A DNA stretch of 64,000 nt from Sporolactobacillus shoreae (lineage in GTDB: Bacteria > Bacillota > Bacilli > Bacillales > Sporolactobacillaceae), in assembly GCF_004684935.1 (NCBI RefSeq), contig NZ_SRJD01000005.1, forward strand, positions 151,094-215,093, in the 5' to 3' direction. A model generated the notes under the pieces. That model was not told where the DNA came from and did no database searches. It saw nothing but the letters and a program-made list of their open reading frames with translations. The position numbers and the translations under genes are program-made. Shown here piece by piece: positions 44,463 through 52,942 of this stretch; position 1 is the stretch's first letter, and each line of letters begins with the position of its first letter.

Positions 44463-44663
44463 TCACACCTCGTTTTCGCCTTTTCCTTCGATAAAATCAT
44501 TAAAATCACTTACTTTAATTCTCCATATTCTAGGACCCAACTTGACACCTTTAAGTCTTCCAGACAATATCCATCGTTGAACAGTTCTCTGCTTTACATT
44601 GCATATTAAAGCCACTTCTTGAGTAGACATCATAAGATCCTTTTTTAAGGTAGACATTATCAT
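44463..44663 (-). CDS. Excisionase-like helix-turn-helix protein
   Basis: Up to 66 residues. The core STQEVALICNVKQRTVQRWI, LSGRLKGVKLGPRIWRIKVS matches the MerR/excisionase (HTH_17) fold. Several Met codons near the start (44663, 44657, 44630) leave the exact start open. It directly precedes the DNA methyltransferase gene, so it might control the restriction-modification genes or act as the element's excisionase or AlpA-like regulator. Confidence 0.75.
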   Translation of the reverse strand: MIMSTLKKDLMMSTQEVALICNVKQRTVQRWILSGRLKGVKLGPRIWRIKVSDFNDFIEGKGENEV

Positions 44664-44752
44664 TCACACTCATTTTTGTCGTTTATATACTTTCATGTCG
44701 CTTAAATACTATAATATCTTGTCGGTCTAAATAAATCAATATGATTAACAGT

Positions 44753-45400
44753 TCACACATACCCTTTTTCTTTTAAAGACACATAATTACTTTCATCCCC
44801 GATTACAATGTGATCCAGCAAATCAATACCAAGCATTTTCCCTGTTGATACCAGTCTTCTTGTGACATCAATATCTTCCCTGCTTGGTGTTGGATCCCCG
44901 CTCGGATGATTATGAGCAACAACCACAGCCGCTGCACTCAATCGAACTGCTTCCTTAAATACTTCTCTTGGGTGAACGATTGAAGAATTAAGTGTGCCCT
45001 TAAATATGTTCTTTCTACTGATGACTGCATTCTTCGTCGTCAGATAGATTGCATCAAAACATTCCTGCTGTTCATGTTCCAAATTAGAGAAATAATTAGC
45101 AACATCTTGAGGACTTCTGATTTTGTAGCTTTCCTTTTTGCCGAATTTTCTAAGTTTGAAGGCTAGGCCGAAGGCTGAATTGATTCGTTTAGCCGCTGTC
45201 TCTCCAAGTCCCTGAATATTCCTTAGTTCTTCAATACTCAGATCGGCCAAACGATCAATTCCTAATGCCGATAGCTGACCTGTAATTGAAGGATTTGCTT
45301 TTGGACCAATCAGTACGGCTAAGATATTTTGTAAAGAAGCGTTTTCAGCCCCATAAAATGCGAGTTCTTCCTTCGCCAGTTCATAGTGTTCATTCATCAT
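44753..45400 (-). CDS. RadC-family JAB-domain protein
   Basis: 215 residues. The N-terminal half has a helix-hairpin-helix (IEELRNIQGLGETAAKRINS), and the C-terminal JAMM motif reads VVAHNHPSGDPTPSREDID, with metal-binding His-x-His and Asp. RadC-like proteins are very common in mobile elements; the role is unclear and DNA repair is disputed. Its ATG overlaps the stop of the upstream gene by 4 bp. Confidence 0.9.
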   Translation of the reverse strand: MMNEHYELAKEELAFYGAENASLQNILAVLIGPKANPSITGQLSALGIDRLADLSIEELRNIQGLGETAAKRINSAFGLAFKLRKFGKKESYKIRSPQDVANYFSNLEHEQQECFDAIYLTTKNAVISRKNIFKGTLNSSIVHPREVFKEAVRLSAAAVVVAHNHPSGDPTPSREDIDVTRRLVSTGKMLGIDLLDHIVIGDESNYVSLKEKGYV

Positions 45401-45711
45401 AATTCCTCCCTATTCCACAGTTTATTCAAGTAGTAAGCGATTCCACTTCTTAGCTGATCAACAAAAATCAGATGCTTTATCGTCTCTGTTGCGAGGAGTT
45501 GGTGCGAGTTATTGGTACGGAGATTTGATTCCTGAGATTTCTTGTCGAAGACTAATTCAAATTGGTCGTTAAAAATAACAGTAACTTCTGGATCGCTATC
45601 ATAATGCAATTCACTGAGAATATACGGTAATTCTCTTACGCCTTTAATCTGACAATTCTTTAAGAAACTCAGCTCCTTTTCAAATTGTTTCATGAAGAAG
45701 GATTGTTCCAT
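45397..45711 (-). CDS. Hypothetical protein coupled to RadC
   Basis: About 104 residues beginning MEQSFFMKQFEKELSFLKNC. GGAGGA lies 6 bases before the ATG at 45711, so I reject the upstream extension of 25 codons even though it contains a CxxC pair. Mixed alpha/beta character (YILSELHYDSDPEVTVIFND). No family recognised. It overlaps the radC-like gene by 4 bp (ATGA), so they are co-translated. Confidence 0.55.
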   Translation of the reverse strand: MEQSFFMKQFEKELSFLKNCQIKGVRELPYILSELHYDSDPEVTVIFNDQFELVFDKKSQESNLRTNNSHQLLATETIKHLIFVDQLRSGIAYYLNKLWNREEL

Positions 45712-45853
45712 CATCAGTCCTCCATATGGAATTTTTTTACATCTCTCACATTTATAATTATAAATTGTTTTTGCGCCACCGTACACTATTTTGTCTGAAT
45801 TTTCCGATATTATTTTGATACATGAATCTATCCATTTTCCTCGATGAACAAGA

Positions 45854-45890
45854 TATAATTAGCCTAGGAATTACAAGAATGCAGCCTAGG
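45854..45890 (+). promoter_or_regulatory. TATAAT box and duplicated AGCCTAGG motif
   Basis: TATAAT (45854-45859) is followed by AGCCTAGG at 45861-45868 and again at 45883-45890, 22 bp apart (two helical turns); each contains the palindrome CCTAGG. A candidate repressor site in front of the coiled-coil gene. No clear -35 box. Confidence 0.4.
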
Positions 45891-45900
45891 AGTGAATCAG

Positions 45901-46173
45901 ATGGGGAAGAAATTTGATACATCATTAGATGAAATAAGGCAAGGATTCGAGAGAATAAACGAGACTATTTCACAAGGGTTCCAAACGATTAATGAGCGTC
46001 TTGATCGTATAGAAATGCAGCTAGGTAAAGATGACAAACAATCAGCTGACTTATCTGAAGAAGTGACAACTTTAAAAGCTCAACTTGCTAAGCATGAATT
46101 ATTGCTAGAGACCCTTTCACTCCACTCAATCAAATATGAAGGAGAGATAAGAGACCTGAAAACTGAGAAATAA
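45901..46173 (+). CDS. Small coiled-coil protein
   Basis: 90 residues, start ATG at 45901 with AGGAG 8 bases upstream. Heptad-rich throughout: IRQGFERINETISQGFQTIN, ERLDRIEMQLG, and a second helix EEVTTLKAQLAKHELLLETL. It resembles small phage coiled-coil proteins (XhlA-like in shape but without the membrane helix). One of only three plus-strand genes in the element. Function unknown. Confidence 0.6.
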   Translation: MGKKFDTSLDEIRQGFERINETISQGFQTINERLDRIEMQLGKDDKQSADLSEEVTTLKAQLAKHELLLETLSLHSIKYEGEIRDLKTEK

Positions 46174-46182
46174 TATGTAACT

Positions 46183-46207
46183 GAAGACCCTTAGGGGTCT
46201 TCTTTTT
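46183..46207 (+). terminator. Rho-independent terminator
   Basis: GAAGACCC-TTAG-GGGTCTTC followed by TTTTTATT, 10 bp after the coiled-coil gene. Confidence 0.9.
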
Positions 46208-46381
46208 ATTTACACAAGATCTTCGTGTCATTTTTTTACGTGGGAGCCCTTCCTTAGGCTAGTCACCATACTTGTTTGATAGTTAAATACCTATTTTAAT
46301 GACTGAATATTCAATTATATATGTACGGTAGATCACGTGCTATTTAAAATAGATATAGAGAGATATGAGGAGGTAAAGAAT

Positions 46382-46621
46382 ATGTTATACAACTATCAAA
46401 TCACCGTTATCAATCAGGACCGGTCAAAGCAAATTGTTGATCGTTACCGTCAGAACTTAGAAGAAGACCTTGGACTGTTTCTTGTTAACATCGGTGGTGA
46501 GACTTGGGAGGCAATCGATAATTCCGAAGGAGCCTGCTACATTGAAGAGTTCGATAATTACGATGATGCCGTAAGATATCTGATGGGTGACGAAGAAGTA
46601 ATGGTGAAATTAGGTTATTGA
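46382..46621 (+). CDS. Hypothetical protein
   Basis: 79 residues from the ATG at 46382, which has a strong GAGGAGGT site; I reject an ATG 45 bases upstream that lacks one. The acidic sequence (DNYDDAVRYLMGDEEVMVKL) resembles small phage accessory proteins with an alpha/beta fold. No family recognised. The 46622-46872 stretch downstream holds no gene that I can support. Confidence 0.6.
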   Translation: MLYNYQITVINQDRSKQIVDRYRQNLEEDLGLFLVNIGGETWEAIDNSEGACYIEEFDNYDDAVRYLMGDEEVMVKLGY

Positions 46622-46872
46622 GAGACTTTACGTGAAAAGGCGTTTTGGGAACCGTAGTGTCTCTTTACCTCCCCTCGTTATTTCATGACTGTGTGTATTT
46701 TTTTTAAATGAGGTAGGGCGTTACCGCAGAACCTTCCTCGTGTCGTTCAAATGCCATTCATTCCTGAACTCTCTTCCATTTGTGGCAGTACACCTTCATC
46801 ACCACTCGATATGTTATTCGTTACAAAACTATGTATGTGATACACCAACAACAATGATGTATCATGCAACAA

Positions 46873-47118
46873 TCAACCTGCTTGCTTATCTCTGTCTGCC
46901 CTCAATCGAATGAAACTGTAGCTTACTTCTTCAATGCCGAGAAACCGAAGATGCAGATTAACAATCTCGAATAACTGCATTTTGCGAATGTTCCTCGTTC
47001 TTATTCTCATTGATTTGATATAGTGTTCCGTTAGAATTGCTGCTGCACAAAGTCGGTATTGCTCTTCACCGATATAGTCTTTGATTGCTGCTAGATGATC
47101 AAGCTTATTTTGATACAT
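46873..47118 (-). CDS. Hypothetical phage protein
   Basis: 81 residues, mostly helical (MYQNKLDHLAAIKDYIGEEQ; YIKSMRIRTRNIRKMQLFEI). AGGAGGTGA precedes the ATG. It lies 67 bp downstream of the tail tube gene on the same strand, where larger phages carry tail assembly chaperones; that role is only a guess from position. Confidence 0.5.
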   Translation of the reverse strand: MYQNKLDHLAAIKDYIGEEQYRLCAAAILTEHYIKSMRIRTRNIRKMQLFEIVNLHLRFLGIEEVSYSFIRLRADRDKQAG

Positions 47119-47185
47119 GGATGACTCACCTCCTAAATTTAATGGGTTATGTATTAGAGCAAGGAATAATCCTGCTCTTAATTAA

Positions 47186-47593
47186 TTATGCTCCTGTTTC
47201 AACGGTCAGCGCACCAGAGCCTTTAAGCGTTAGTTTATAAGACACAAGATCATCATAAGGTGCTTCAAGACTGAAGTCCGTAATGACGCAGTTGCCTGTA
47301 TACTTTAAACCACTTGGGAACTCAAGATACACATCAACATTCTCGGAGTTGACAAAAGCTGTTTCAAGAACACCATATGCTGCATCATTCACAACATAAG
47401 CACCATCCGCATCAATTGAATATTCCTTGAAACCCAGAAGATTTTCTTTCCAGAATCCTTCAGTATCTTTGGAAGTTGCATCAATGCTATCTGCCTGACG
47501 GTTCAAAGTAGCATTCTTCTGACCTGCAAGTACCTTTCCGGTCGAAGCATCCATCACATACAATTTGACCTTCATACCAGTAATTTTTGGCAT
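47186..47593 (-). CDS. Phage major tail protein (TP901-1 family tail tube)
   Basis: 135 residues: MPKITGMKVKLYVMDASTGK, GQKNATLNRQADSIDATSKD, GFWKENLLGFKEYSIDADGA and GNCVITDFSLEAPYDDLVSY. This is the beta-rich TP901-1-like tail tube pattern. It usually polymerises into the tail tube of siphophages. Found here without tape measure or tail-tip genes, so tail assembly must depend on another phage or be lost. Confidence 0.85.
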   Translation of the reverse strand: MPKITGMKVKLYVMDASTGKVLAGQKNATLNRQADSIDATSKDTEGFWKENLLGFKEYSIDADGAYVVNDAAYGVLETAFVNSENVDVYLEFPSGLKYTGNCVITDFSLEAPYDDLVSYKLTLKGSGALTVETGA

Positions 47594-47668
47594 TATCTGT
47601 TCCTCTTTTCATAAAAAAAATAAAAAGAGCCGAATGAACGACTCTTGCTTGTGAAATATTTCACTTAA

Positions 47669-49138
47669 TCAACTAACAGAAAGTTTTACCACAGCTTGAG
47701 GATTCGTCACCGCTGCATCCATGTAGGCATCAAATACATAGAGCTTTGAACCACGAAGAGCTTGCTGCGAATCCACAATTTCTTGAATTCCCTGCTGCTG
47801 CTTAATCATAACTGTGACCGCTTCAGTAATGTTACCAAAGACGATCGGTGTTGCTGCAGGAAGAGCTTCAGTAATCTCAACTGGCAGACCGAATAAGGTG
47901 TAGCCGATTTTTCCGTTCACAACACCACTCTGCAAATAGAAGTGACCGTTTCCATCCTTCAGTTTTGCAACCAACTGAAAGAAATCTCTTTGCATAATGA
48001 AAACTGAGTTCTGCAAGAAAGATGGATGAATAGCGAGGTACAAATCGAGAAGGTTGTCGATCGTAGCAGAACCTGTCACATCAACCTGCGCCAAATCGGC
48101 GTCATTGATAATGCCATTAAACTCCACGCCACCATTACCTGTAAGAATTGATTTTTCAACCGCTTTCGCAGTTCGACGAGCAAGCAGGTCTTTTGCATAA
48201 CTATCAACAGCAACTGCGGAGTCATTGATTAATTGATTGCTCAATGTGAGTGCTGCTCCAACACGCTTCTGAGTCAATTCAACCTGTTGAAAAGCCAGAG
48301 CTTGTTCGAGGATATTTTCGCCTTCCCCGACAAAGCCTGCCTGAACTGTATCATTTTCTCGAGCGACCTTGATTGATCCAGATACCGAATTGAGCTTACG
48401 AGCACGTGCAAATACGCTCGAGGCTTCTTCCATCTTCTTTACGATTTCGCTAGCAACATTTTCCGGAATTAATGCTGCACCGTCTGTTGTCTTAACTAAG
48501 GCACGTTGCTCTCCACGTAAAATAGCTGCAAAATCGTTTTCGTGTGATTCCATTTTCATCATTGTTCTTTTCTCCTTGTGTTGTTCTGATTTTTTATTAG
48601 ATATCTGTTCCTTTGCAGGAACCTCAATTTCTTCAATGACATCAAGACCTCGTGCTGAAATCGTTGATTGGCTGTACGCTGGGTCACGAACGACCGAAAC
48701 TTCAATCAGTTCAAGTTCCTCAACCGTTCGAACCATTTCATTACCAACTTGTTGCCAGCTATCTTTGAGGCTTCTAAATCCAAACGACATGTTTTTCAAA
48801 ATTCCAGACTTAACCAGCTCGAAGGTGTCTTTGCCAAATGAGGTTGGTGTAATTTCAGCAGACATAAAAAGACCCTCGTCATCTTCAACGAGGGATAGAG
48901 ATTGATTTCGAGTTGATGCAAGAATTGACTGAGCATCATGATTTGTGAGAAAGTCGATATCTCGCTTGGTATTTCTTAGAGCACGTGTAAAGGCACCCTT
49001 GGCAATCTTTTCTCGGAACTTTTTTACGGAACCGAGTGGCTGGCTCAGCTGATCTGTTTTGTTGACATACCCTGAAACCTTGAGGCCTTCACTGCCAGAG
49101 AGTTCAACTTCATGAGCCCGAATTTCAATTTTCTCCAT
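47669..49138 (-). CDS. HK97-type prohead protease-major capsid protein fusion
   Basis: 489 residues. Residues 1 to about 175 are an HK97-type prohead protease (U35): GYVNKTDQLSQPLG, catalytic His in FLTNHDAQSILAST, Ser in LKNMSFGFRSL, and VSVVRDPAYSQSTI. A linker of about 25 charged residues follows, then an HK97-fold major capsid protein (GAALIPENVASEIVKKMEEA; KAVEKSILTGNGGVEFNGII; SQQALRGSKLYVFDAYMDAA). Fusing protease and capsid puts the scaffold and protease in one chain. GGAGGAA precedes the ATG, which overlaps the portal gene stop by 14 bp. Confidence 0.92.
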   Translation of the reverse strand: MEKIEIRAHEVELSGSEGLKVSGYVNKTDQLSQPLGSVKKFREKIAKGAFTRALRNTKRDIDFLTNHDAQSILASTRNQSLSLVEDDEGLFMSAEITPTSFGKDTFELVKSGILKNMSFGFRSLKDSWQQVGNEMVRTVEELELIEVSVVRDPAYSQSTISARGLDVIEEIEVPAKEQISNKKSEQHKEKRTMMKMESHENDFAAILRGEQRALVKTTDGAALIPENVASEIVKKMEEASSVFARARKLNSVSGSIKVARENDTVQAGFVGEGENILEQALAFQQVELTQKRVGAALTLSNQLINDSAVAVDSYAKDLLARRTAKAVEKSILTGNGGVEFNGIINDADLAQVDVTGSATIDNLLDLYLAIHPSFLQNSVFIMQRDFFQLVAKLKDGNGHFYLQSGVVNGKIGYTLFGLPVEITEALPAATPIVFGNITEAVTVMIKQQQGIQEIVDSQQALRGSKLYVFDAYMDAAVTNPQAVVKLSVS

Positions 49139-50339
49139 TGTGTTCCTCCTTCTTTAAATCTTGAGCAATTCCCATATTGGGAACTGTTAACTTGCCAGTT
49201 TTTGAATCTTTGATAACGCTTCCTAAATTAAGCAAATAATAATCATCTTCAATCGCAGGCTTGTCCAACTGATAGCGTGCTTCATTGAATGAGATTAGTC
49301 CTTTAGTGAACGCTGCGCTGACTGAATCAACTTTTTCTTTTTCAGTCGTTCTAATAATTTCTGAAGTGTCAAAACGGAAGTAATAGCCTTGTTGTTTCTC
49401 TTGAGTTGTGAGAAGAGCTTGATTGAAGGACGATTCGAAGTTCGTTAGGATTGGGGCAATACAGTATTGTAGGAATGATAGATTGTTCTGTTCAAGTGAA
49501 TTATATTTGTTGGCTTGAGCATTTAAGAGTGATTCAGGCATATTGAAGAGCCGAGCTACTTCAGCAATCATCAACGTATTTGCTTCGGTCATTTGAAGTT
49601 CGTTCGGTCGGAGAGACAACGCCTTAAAGTCCAAACCCTCCTCAAGAACGACCGTTTTCCCTGAGTTCTTGGAGCCACTGTATAGCTGTTCCCAGCTTGT
49701 TCTCAAGCGATCAATAGCTGGCTGCGTCAATCTTGATGAGGCTTTGAGAATGCCCATAGGCAGCGCACCATTGTTCATTATTGCATTTTGATAATTAATC
49801 AAGCCCAGTGCTGTATCAAGAATGTCTTCACCTGAAGCTAATACACCACTCGAGCCAGAATTGATCATGATTATTTGCGCCTCAGGTATCATTATTTCTT
49901 TGACACCATGGTATTTGAAACGCTTCTCAGCGATCGTTATGCCATCATTTGTGTAGCACTCTTCATCGACTTTGCTTGCTTCTAGGTAATAAAAATTGTC
50001 GCTGACAAGGTAAAGGAACGCTCTTCCATGCAGCAAATAATCTTTAACGAGCTGCTTTTTGAGTGTCTGAGCAATCTCGTAATCATTCGCTCGGTCATTT
50101 AGAAGGTCTACTCTGCGATCTTTAACTTTAGAGATTGCTTGATCAGATTGTTCCTCATACAAATAGATCGGTAACGTAGCGATTGAATCACTTATTAAGT
50201 CAACAGCAGCTTTTACCGCAGGAATCTTTAGTGCTTGTTGTTCGCTAATTTTTCCTTTCGGCCGTGTAGAAAATATTGCCGTACTAAAGTAGTCCCTTCC
50301 ATCATCGTTTAGGGGCTTTCCCCATCGAAATAATCCCAT
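49125..50339 (-). CDS. Phage portal protein (HK97 family)
   Basis: 404 residues from MGLFRWGKP. Portal features: KISEQQALKIPAVKAAVDLI, SDSIATLPIYLYE, LLHGRAFLYLV and the FNMPESLLNA segment. It would form the dodecameric DNA gate of the capsid. I start at the ATG at 50339 (AAAGGATGA upstream): the frame is open 43 codons further, but a terminator lies in that stretch. It is coupled to the protease-capsid gene by a 14-bp overlap. Confidence 0.9.
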   Translation of the reverse strand: MGLFRWGKPLNDDGRDYFSTAIFSTRPKGKISEQQALKIPAVKAAVDLISDSIATLPIYLYEEQSDQAISKVKDRRVDLLNDRANDYEIAQTLKKQLVKDYLLHGRAFLYLVSDNFYYLEASKVDEECYTNDGITIAEKRFKYHGVKEIMIPEAQIIMINSGSSGVLASGEDILDTALGLINYQNAIMNNGALPMGILKASSRLTQPAIDRLRTSWEQLYSGSKNSGKTVVLEEGLDFKALSLRPNELQMTEANTLMIAEVARLFNMPESLLNAQANKYNSLEQNNLSFLQYCIAPILTNFESSFNQALLTTQEKQQGYYFRFDTSEIIRTTEKEKVDSVSAAFTKGLISFNEARYQLDKPAIEDDYYLLNLGSVIKDSKTGKLTVPNMGIAQDLKKEEHNGEN

Positions 50340-50390
50340 ATCATTCATCCTTTTGTTTTTATGTTGTGCCTTTGAAAGCAAATGAGGGTA

Positions 50391-50420
50391 AAGAAAAAAG
50401 CCACTACCATTTAGGTAGTG
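50391..50420 (-). terminator. Terminator upstream of the portal gene
   Basis: Minus strand CACTACC-TAAAT-GGTAGTG followed by GC and six T. It separates the replication/helicase genes from the structural genes, so the latter need readthrough or antitermination. The 50421-50664 stretch contains no gene that I can support. Confidence 0.8.
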
Positions 50421-50664
50421 ACCGTTATGTAGTAATAACCAGCTCTGGAGGATAGAGCTGATTTTCACTGGAGGTTATGAATTTGAAAGCACATTGAAGA
50501 AAAGAAAAATGGACAATCAGGTTGGTGAACACCGAAGTCTGTGCGGCGCTCACATAATATAATATATACAAGTGGGACTTTCTATATGGGTTTCTTGAAA
50601 AAAGTTGCTTTTGGGAGCAAGTTTTTGAAAGTCGGAAGCCCCATATCTCATTACTTACATCACT

Positions 50665-52089
50665 TCATAACTTAGTAATAATCCAGACCTGCTGCTTCTT
50701 TCCATTCACAGATTTAACTTTCGTTTGAAGGGAATATTTCTTTTTTTGATAGAGATAATCACGAATTACTTTGGGGCCAACCGTACCTGATCTGCTTGTA
50801 ATCTCCGATTTCTTGAAAATCTCTTTCATTTTTTGCTGGTCCTCTTTGACCAATATATTTTCAATATGCTCTTCAAGGAATTTTTCAATACTCTCAGAAG
50901 GGGATTTAAGCCAGTGTATGGAGGTTGAGGGGTAATATTTTTCTACGATTCTCTGATATGTGCCGACTGTATTACTGCTCATCGACGCAAAATCAGAGAT
51001 ATCAGATTTCACTTTAGCAAGCCTCATTTTATTTATTTTAATATGGGCCAAGTCTGGGTCTATTCTATCGGTTTCGTGCCATATAAACGATGGAGTTCTC
51101 TTTACGCCATATTTCCTCTGCCATTCATGAATCCCAATGTCTATAAACTCTAAGTCTCTCTTCATTGTTTCAACCTTTGTCCGAATCGCTTGTCCAAATG
51201 GAACTTGAAGGTAAAGCCTAACCTTTCGATTCTTCTCACCTTTTCTAACGCGAGCAACAGTTTGTCGAATTTCAACTGAGGTAGGTGAACCCAATATAAC
51301 TACATTTCGCACATCTTCATTAAAGTTTATACCCGTGTTCATCGCTGCTGTCATAAAGCCTATCTTTCGATTTGTTTGCTCACATTCAATGATCCTTTCT
51401 CGAACGTCTTCATCGTTTTTGGACTTGAAAGTCTGATTATTCTTGCTGCTAATGAAAAAAGGGTCATGCTCCAAAAACTTTTTGGAAAGTTCATATGCTG
51501 AAGTGGCTGAAGATGAAAATACTAAGGTTTGTTGCCCTTTTTCAAGTTGCTGCTTTATCTGTCGTTCAATCAATTTAGTATTTCGAGTTAGAAAGACCAC
51601 TTCGACGTTATGATTTGAGTAGTCCACAAAGCACATGTCAATGACTGGTTTGATAAACTCAGCATATCGAAGAGGCTCAGGCGTTCCTGAAAGAAGTATT
51701 TTTATTGCATGATGTTCCTGATTAATGTAATCAAAGGACCGCTCTGTCTCATCATTAAAACTAGCATCTTCTATGAAGTAATGAGCCTCGTCACATACAA
51801 TGTAATCATACTTAGGCAAGATAATTCCTCTCGCTAAATCACTCTCTATGGACTGATATGTTCGGTAATCAACTGACTCAGAGACATACTTATTTTTTAG
51901 CTGGTCTCCAATTGCAGAACGAGGATAAAGAAACAAGATTTTCCTTTCATTCTGCTCTGCTAAAGGAACAAGGTGCTCAAAGATCATCCTTGTCTTGCCA
52001 CTGTCTGGCTCTGACCAAAATCCGTAATTAAATCCTGCCTTCATACCTCTAAAGTCATCAGCAGTGAATTTTTCTGATAAATATGCCAT
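50665..52089 (-). CDS. SF2 helicase-like ATPase (DEAD/DEAH type)
   Basis: About 474 residues from MAYLSEKFT; GGAGG lies 8 bases before this ATG. Motif I is a variant SEPDSGKTRM (residues about 27-36), motif II CDEAHYF near 100, motif III LLSGTP near 135, and motif VI RQTVARVRKG near 280; the C-terminal ~150 residues are unlike standard helicases. It may unwind DNA in replication or packaging of the element. It lies between the replication-type gene and the portal gene. Confidence 0.8.
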   Translation of the reverse strand: MAYLSEKFTADDFRGMKAGFNYGFWSEPDSGKTRMIFEHLVPLAEQNERKILFLYPRSAIGDQLKNKYVSESVDYRTYQSIESDLARGIILPKYDYIVCDEAHYFIEDASFNDETERSFDYINQEHHAIKILLSGTPEPLRYAEFIKPVIDMCFVDYSNHNVEVVFLTRNTKLIERQIKQQLEKGQQTLVFSSSATSAYELSKKFLEHDPFFISSKNNQTFKSKNDEDVRERIIECEQTNRKIGFMTAAMNTGINFNEDVRNVVILGSPTSVEIRQTVARVRKGEKNRKVRLYLQVPFGQAIRTKVETMKRDLEFIDIGIHEWQRKYGVKRTPSFIWHETDRIDPDLAHIKINKMRLAKVKSDISDFASMSSNTVGTYQRIVEKYYPSTSIHWLKSPSESIEKFLEEHIENILVKEDQQKMKEIFKKSEITSRSGTVGPKVIRDYLYQKKKYSLQTKVKSVNGKKQQVWIITKL

Positions 52090-52197
52090 ATTCATTTCCT
52101 CCATCTGATTTTTGTTATTCTATCTGAGGCACGAATAACGTAAATCAATTGGAGATTTTAATTGGAGAATATTTGAAAGGTAAAAAATAAAGTCCCA

Positions 52198-52213
52198 TTG
52201 CTAATATTAGTAA
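52198..52213. promoter_or_regulatory. Near-perfect palindrome upstream of the helicase gene
   Basis: TTGCTAATATTAGTAA has one mismatch pair. It sits about 110 bp before the helicase-like gene and could bind an element repressor; nothing else supports this. Confidence 0.3.
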
Positions 52214-52311
52214 TCCGCTCTTTTTTTTAACCCTAATGAATACTACATTAAATCAATAAGGTTTGGGCAAATCAGAGCGTTCAAAAAGCCGAACGCCCTG
52301 CTTCACCCAAA

Positions 52312-52403
52312 TAATCTAGTGATCGAACGAAGAAGAATGTCAAAAGCCGAACGAAAAGCGTGTTCGCCATTTTGAACATTCTTTTCGTCCTCACACTAGA
52401 TTA
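52312..52403. repeat. 92-bp imperfect inverted repeat
   Basis: Outer arms TAATCTAGTG / CACTAGATTA are perfect; the inner arms (GAACGAAGAAGAATGTCAAA against TTTGAACATTCTTTTCGTCC) pair with bulges around AAAGCG. It covers the stop codon of the 52391 gene. It could be a terminator, RNA structure or replication/packaging site. Confidence 0.6.
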
Positions 52404-52738
52404 GTCAGAAGAACGTGTATTTTAAATTGATTCGTTTCTGCCCATCTTTCATACATTTCATTCATGAGACTCTCCTCGTTTAGCAAACTGAAATACTCAG
52501 AGTCAAATAATGAAATGAATGATTCTCCGTGTACTTTGAACTTTAATCCAAGTAAATCCTTGAAACATTGAACAACTGATGCACTTACATGAATATCCCC
52601 CTCAGAATCCTTACACACAGAATTTATCTCAATTCTTTCTGTTTCAAGAATAAACGCTTCATCAGAATTATATTTCCAAAGAATTTCTTCAGAAACCATC
52701 GATTGAATATCACTAAGCCGAATCTTTACATTTTTCAT
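52391..52738 (-). CDS. Hypothetical protein
   Basis: 115 residues from MKNVKIRLSDIQSMVSEEIL, with GGGGGAA before the ATG at 52738 (an ATG 15 bases upstream overlaps this site). Acidic, mixed alpha/beta sequence. No family recognised. Its stop codon lies inside the right arm of a large inverted repeat. Same strand as the replication-type gene upstream. Confidence 0.55.
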   Translation of the reverse strand: MKNVKIRLSDIQSMVSEEILWKYNSDEAFILETERIEINSVCKDSEGDIHVSASVVQCFKDLLGLKFKVHGESFISLFDSEYFSLLNEESLMNEMYERWAETNQFKIHVLLTNLV

Positions 52739-52942
52739 GAATAGTTCCCCCATGACAATTATTTTTTTAATACCGCATCATTATATCTAGGGATCAAACA
52801 ATGTAAAGCAGCAATTGATTGGGTAACTCCTTTTGAAAAAATTCATAGAATGTCTTTATTGGGCCTTTAAACTAAGCAACTATTTTTATACACTATCCTC
52901 CTCGGAATAAATCAACGAGGGGCGTTCTGGGCCCTCTAGAGA

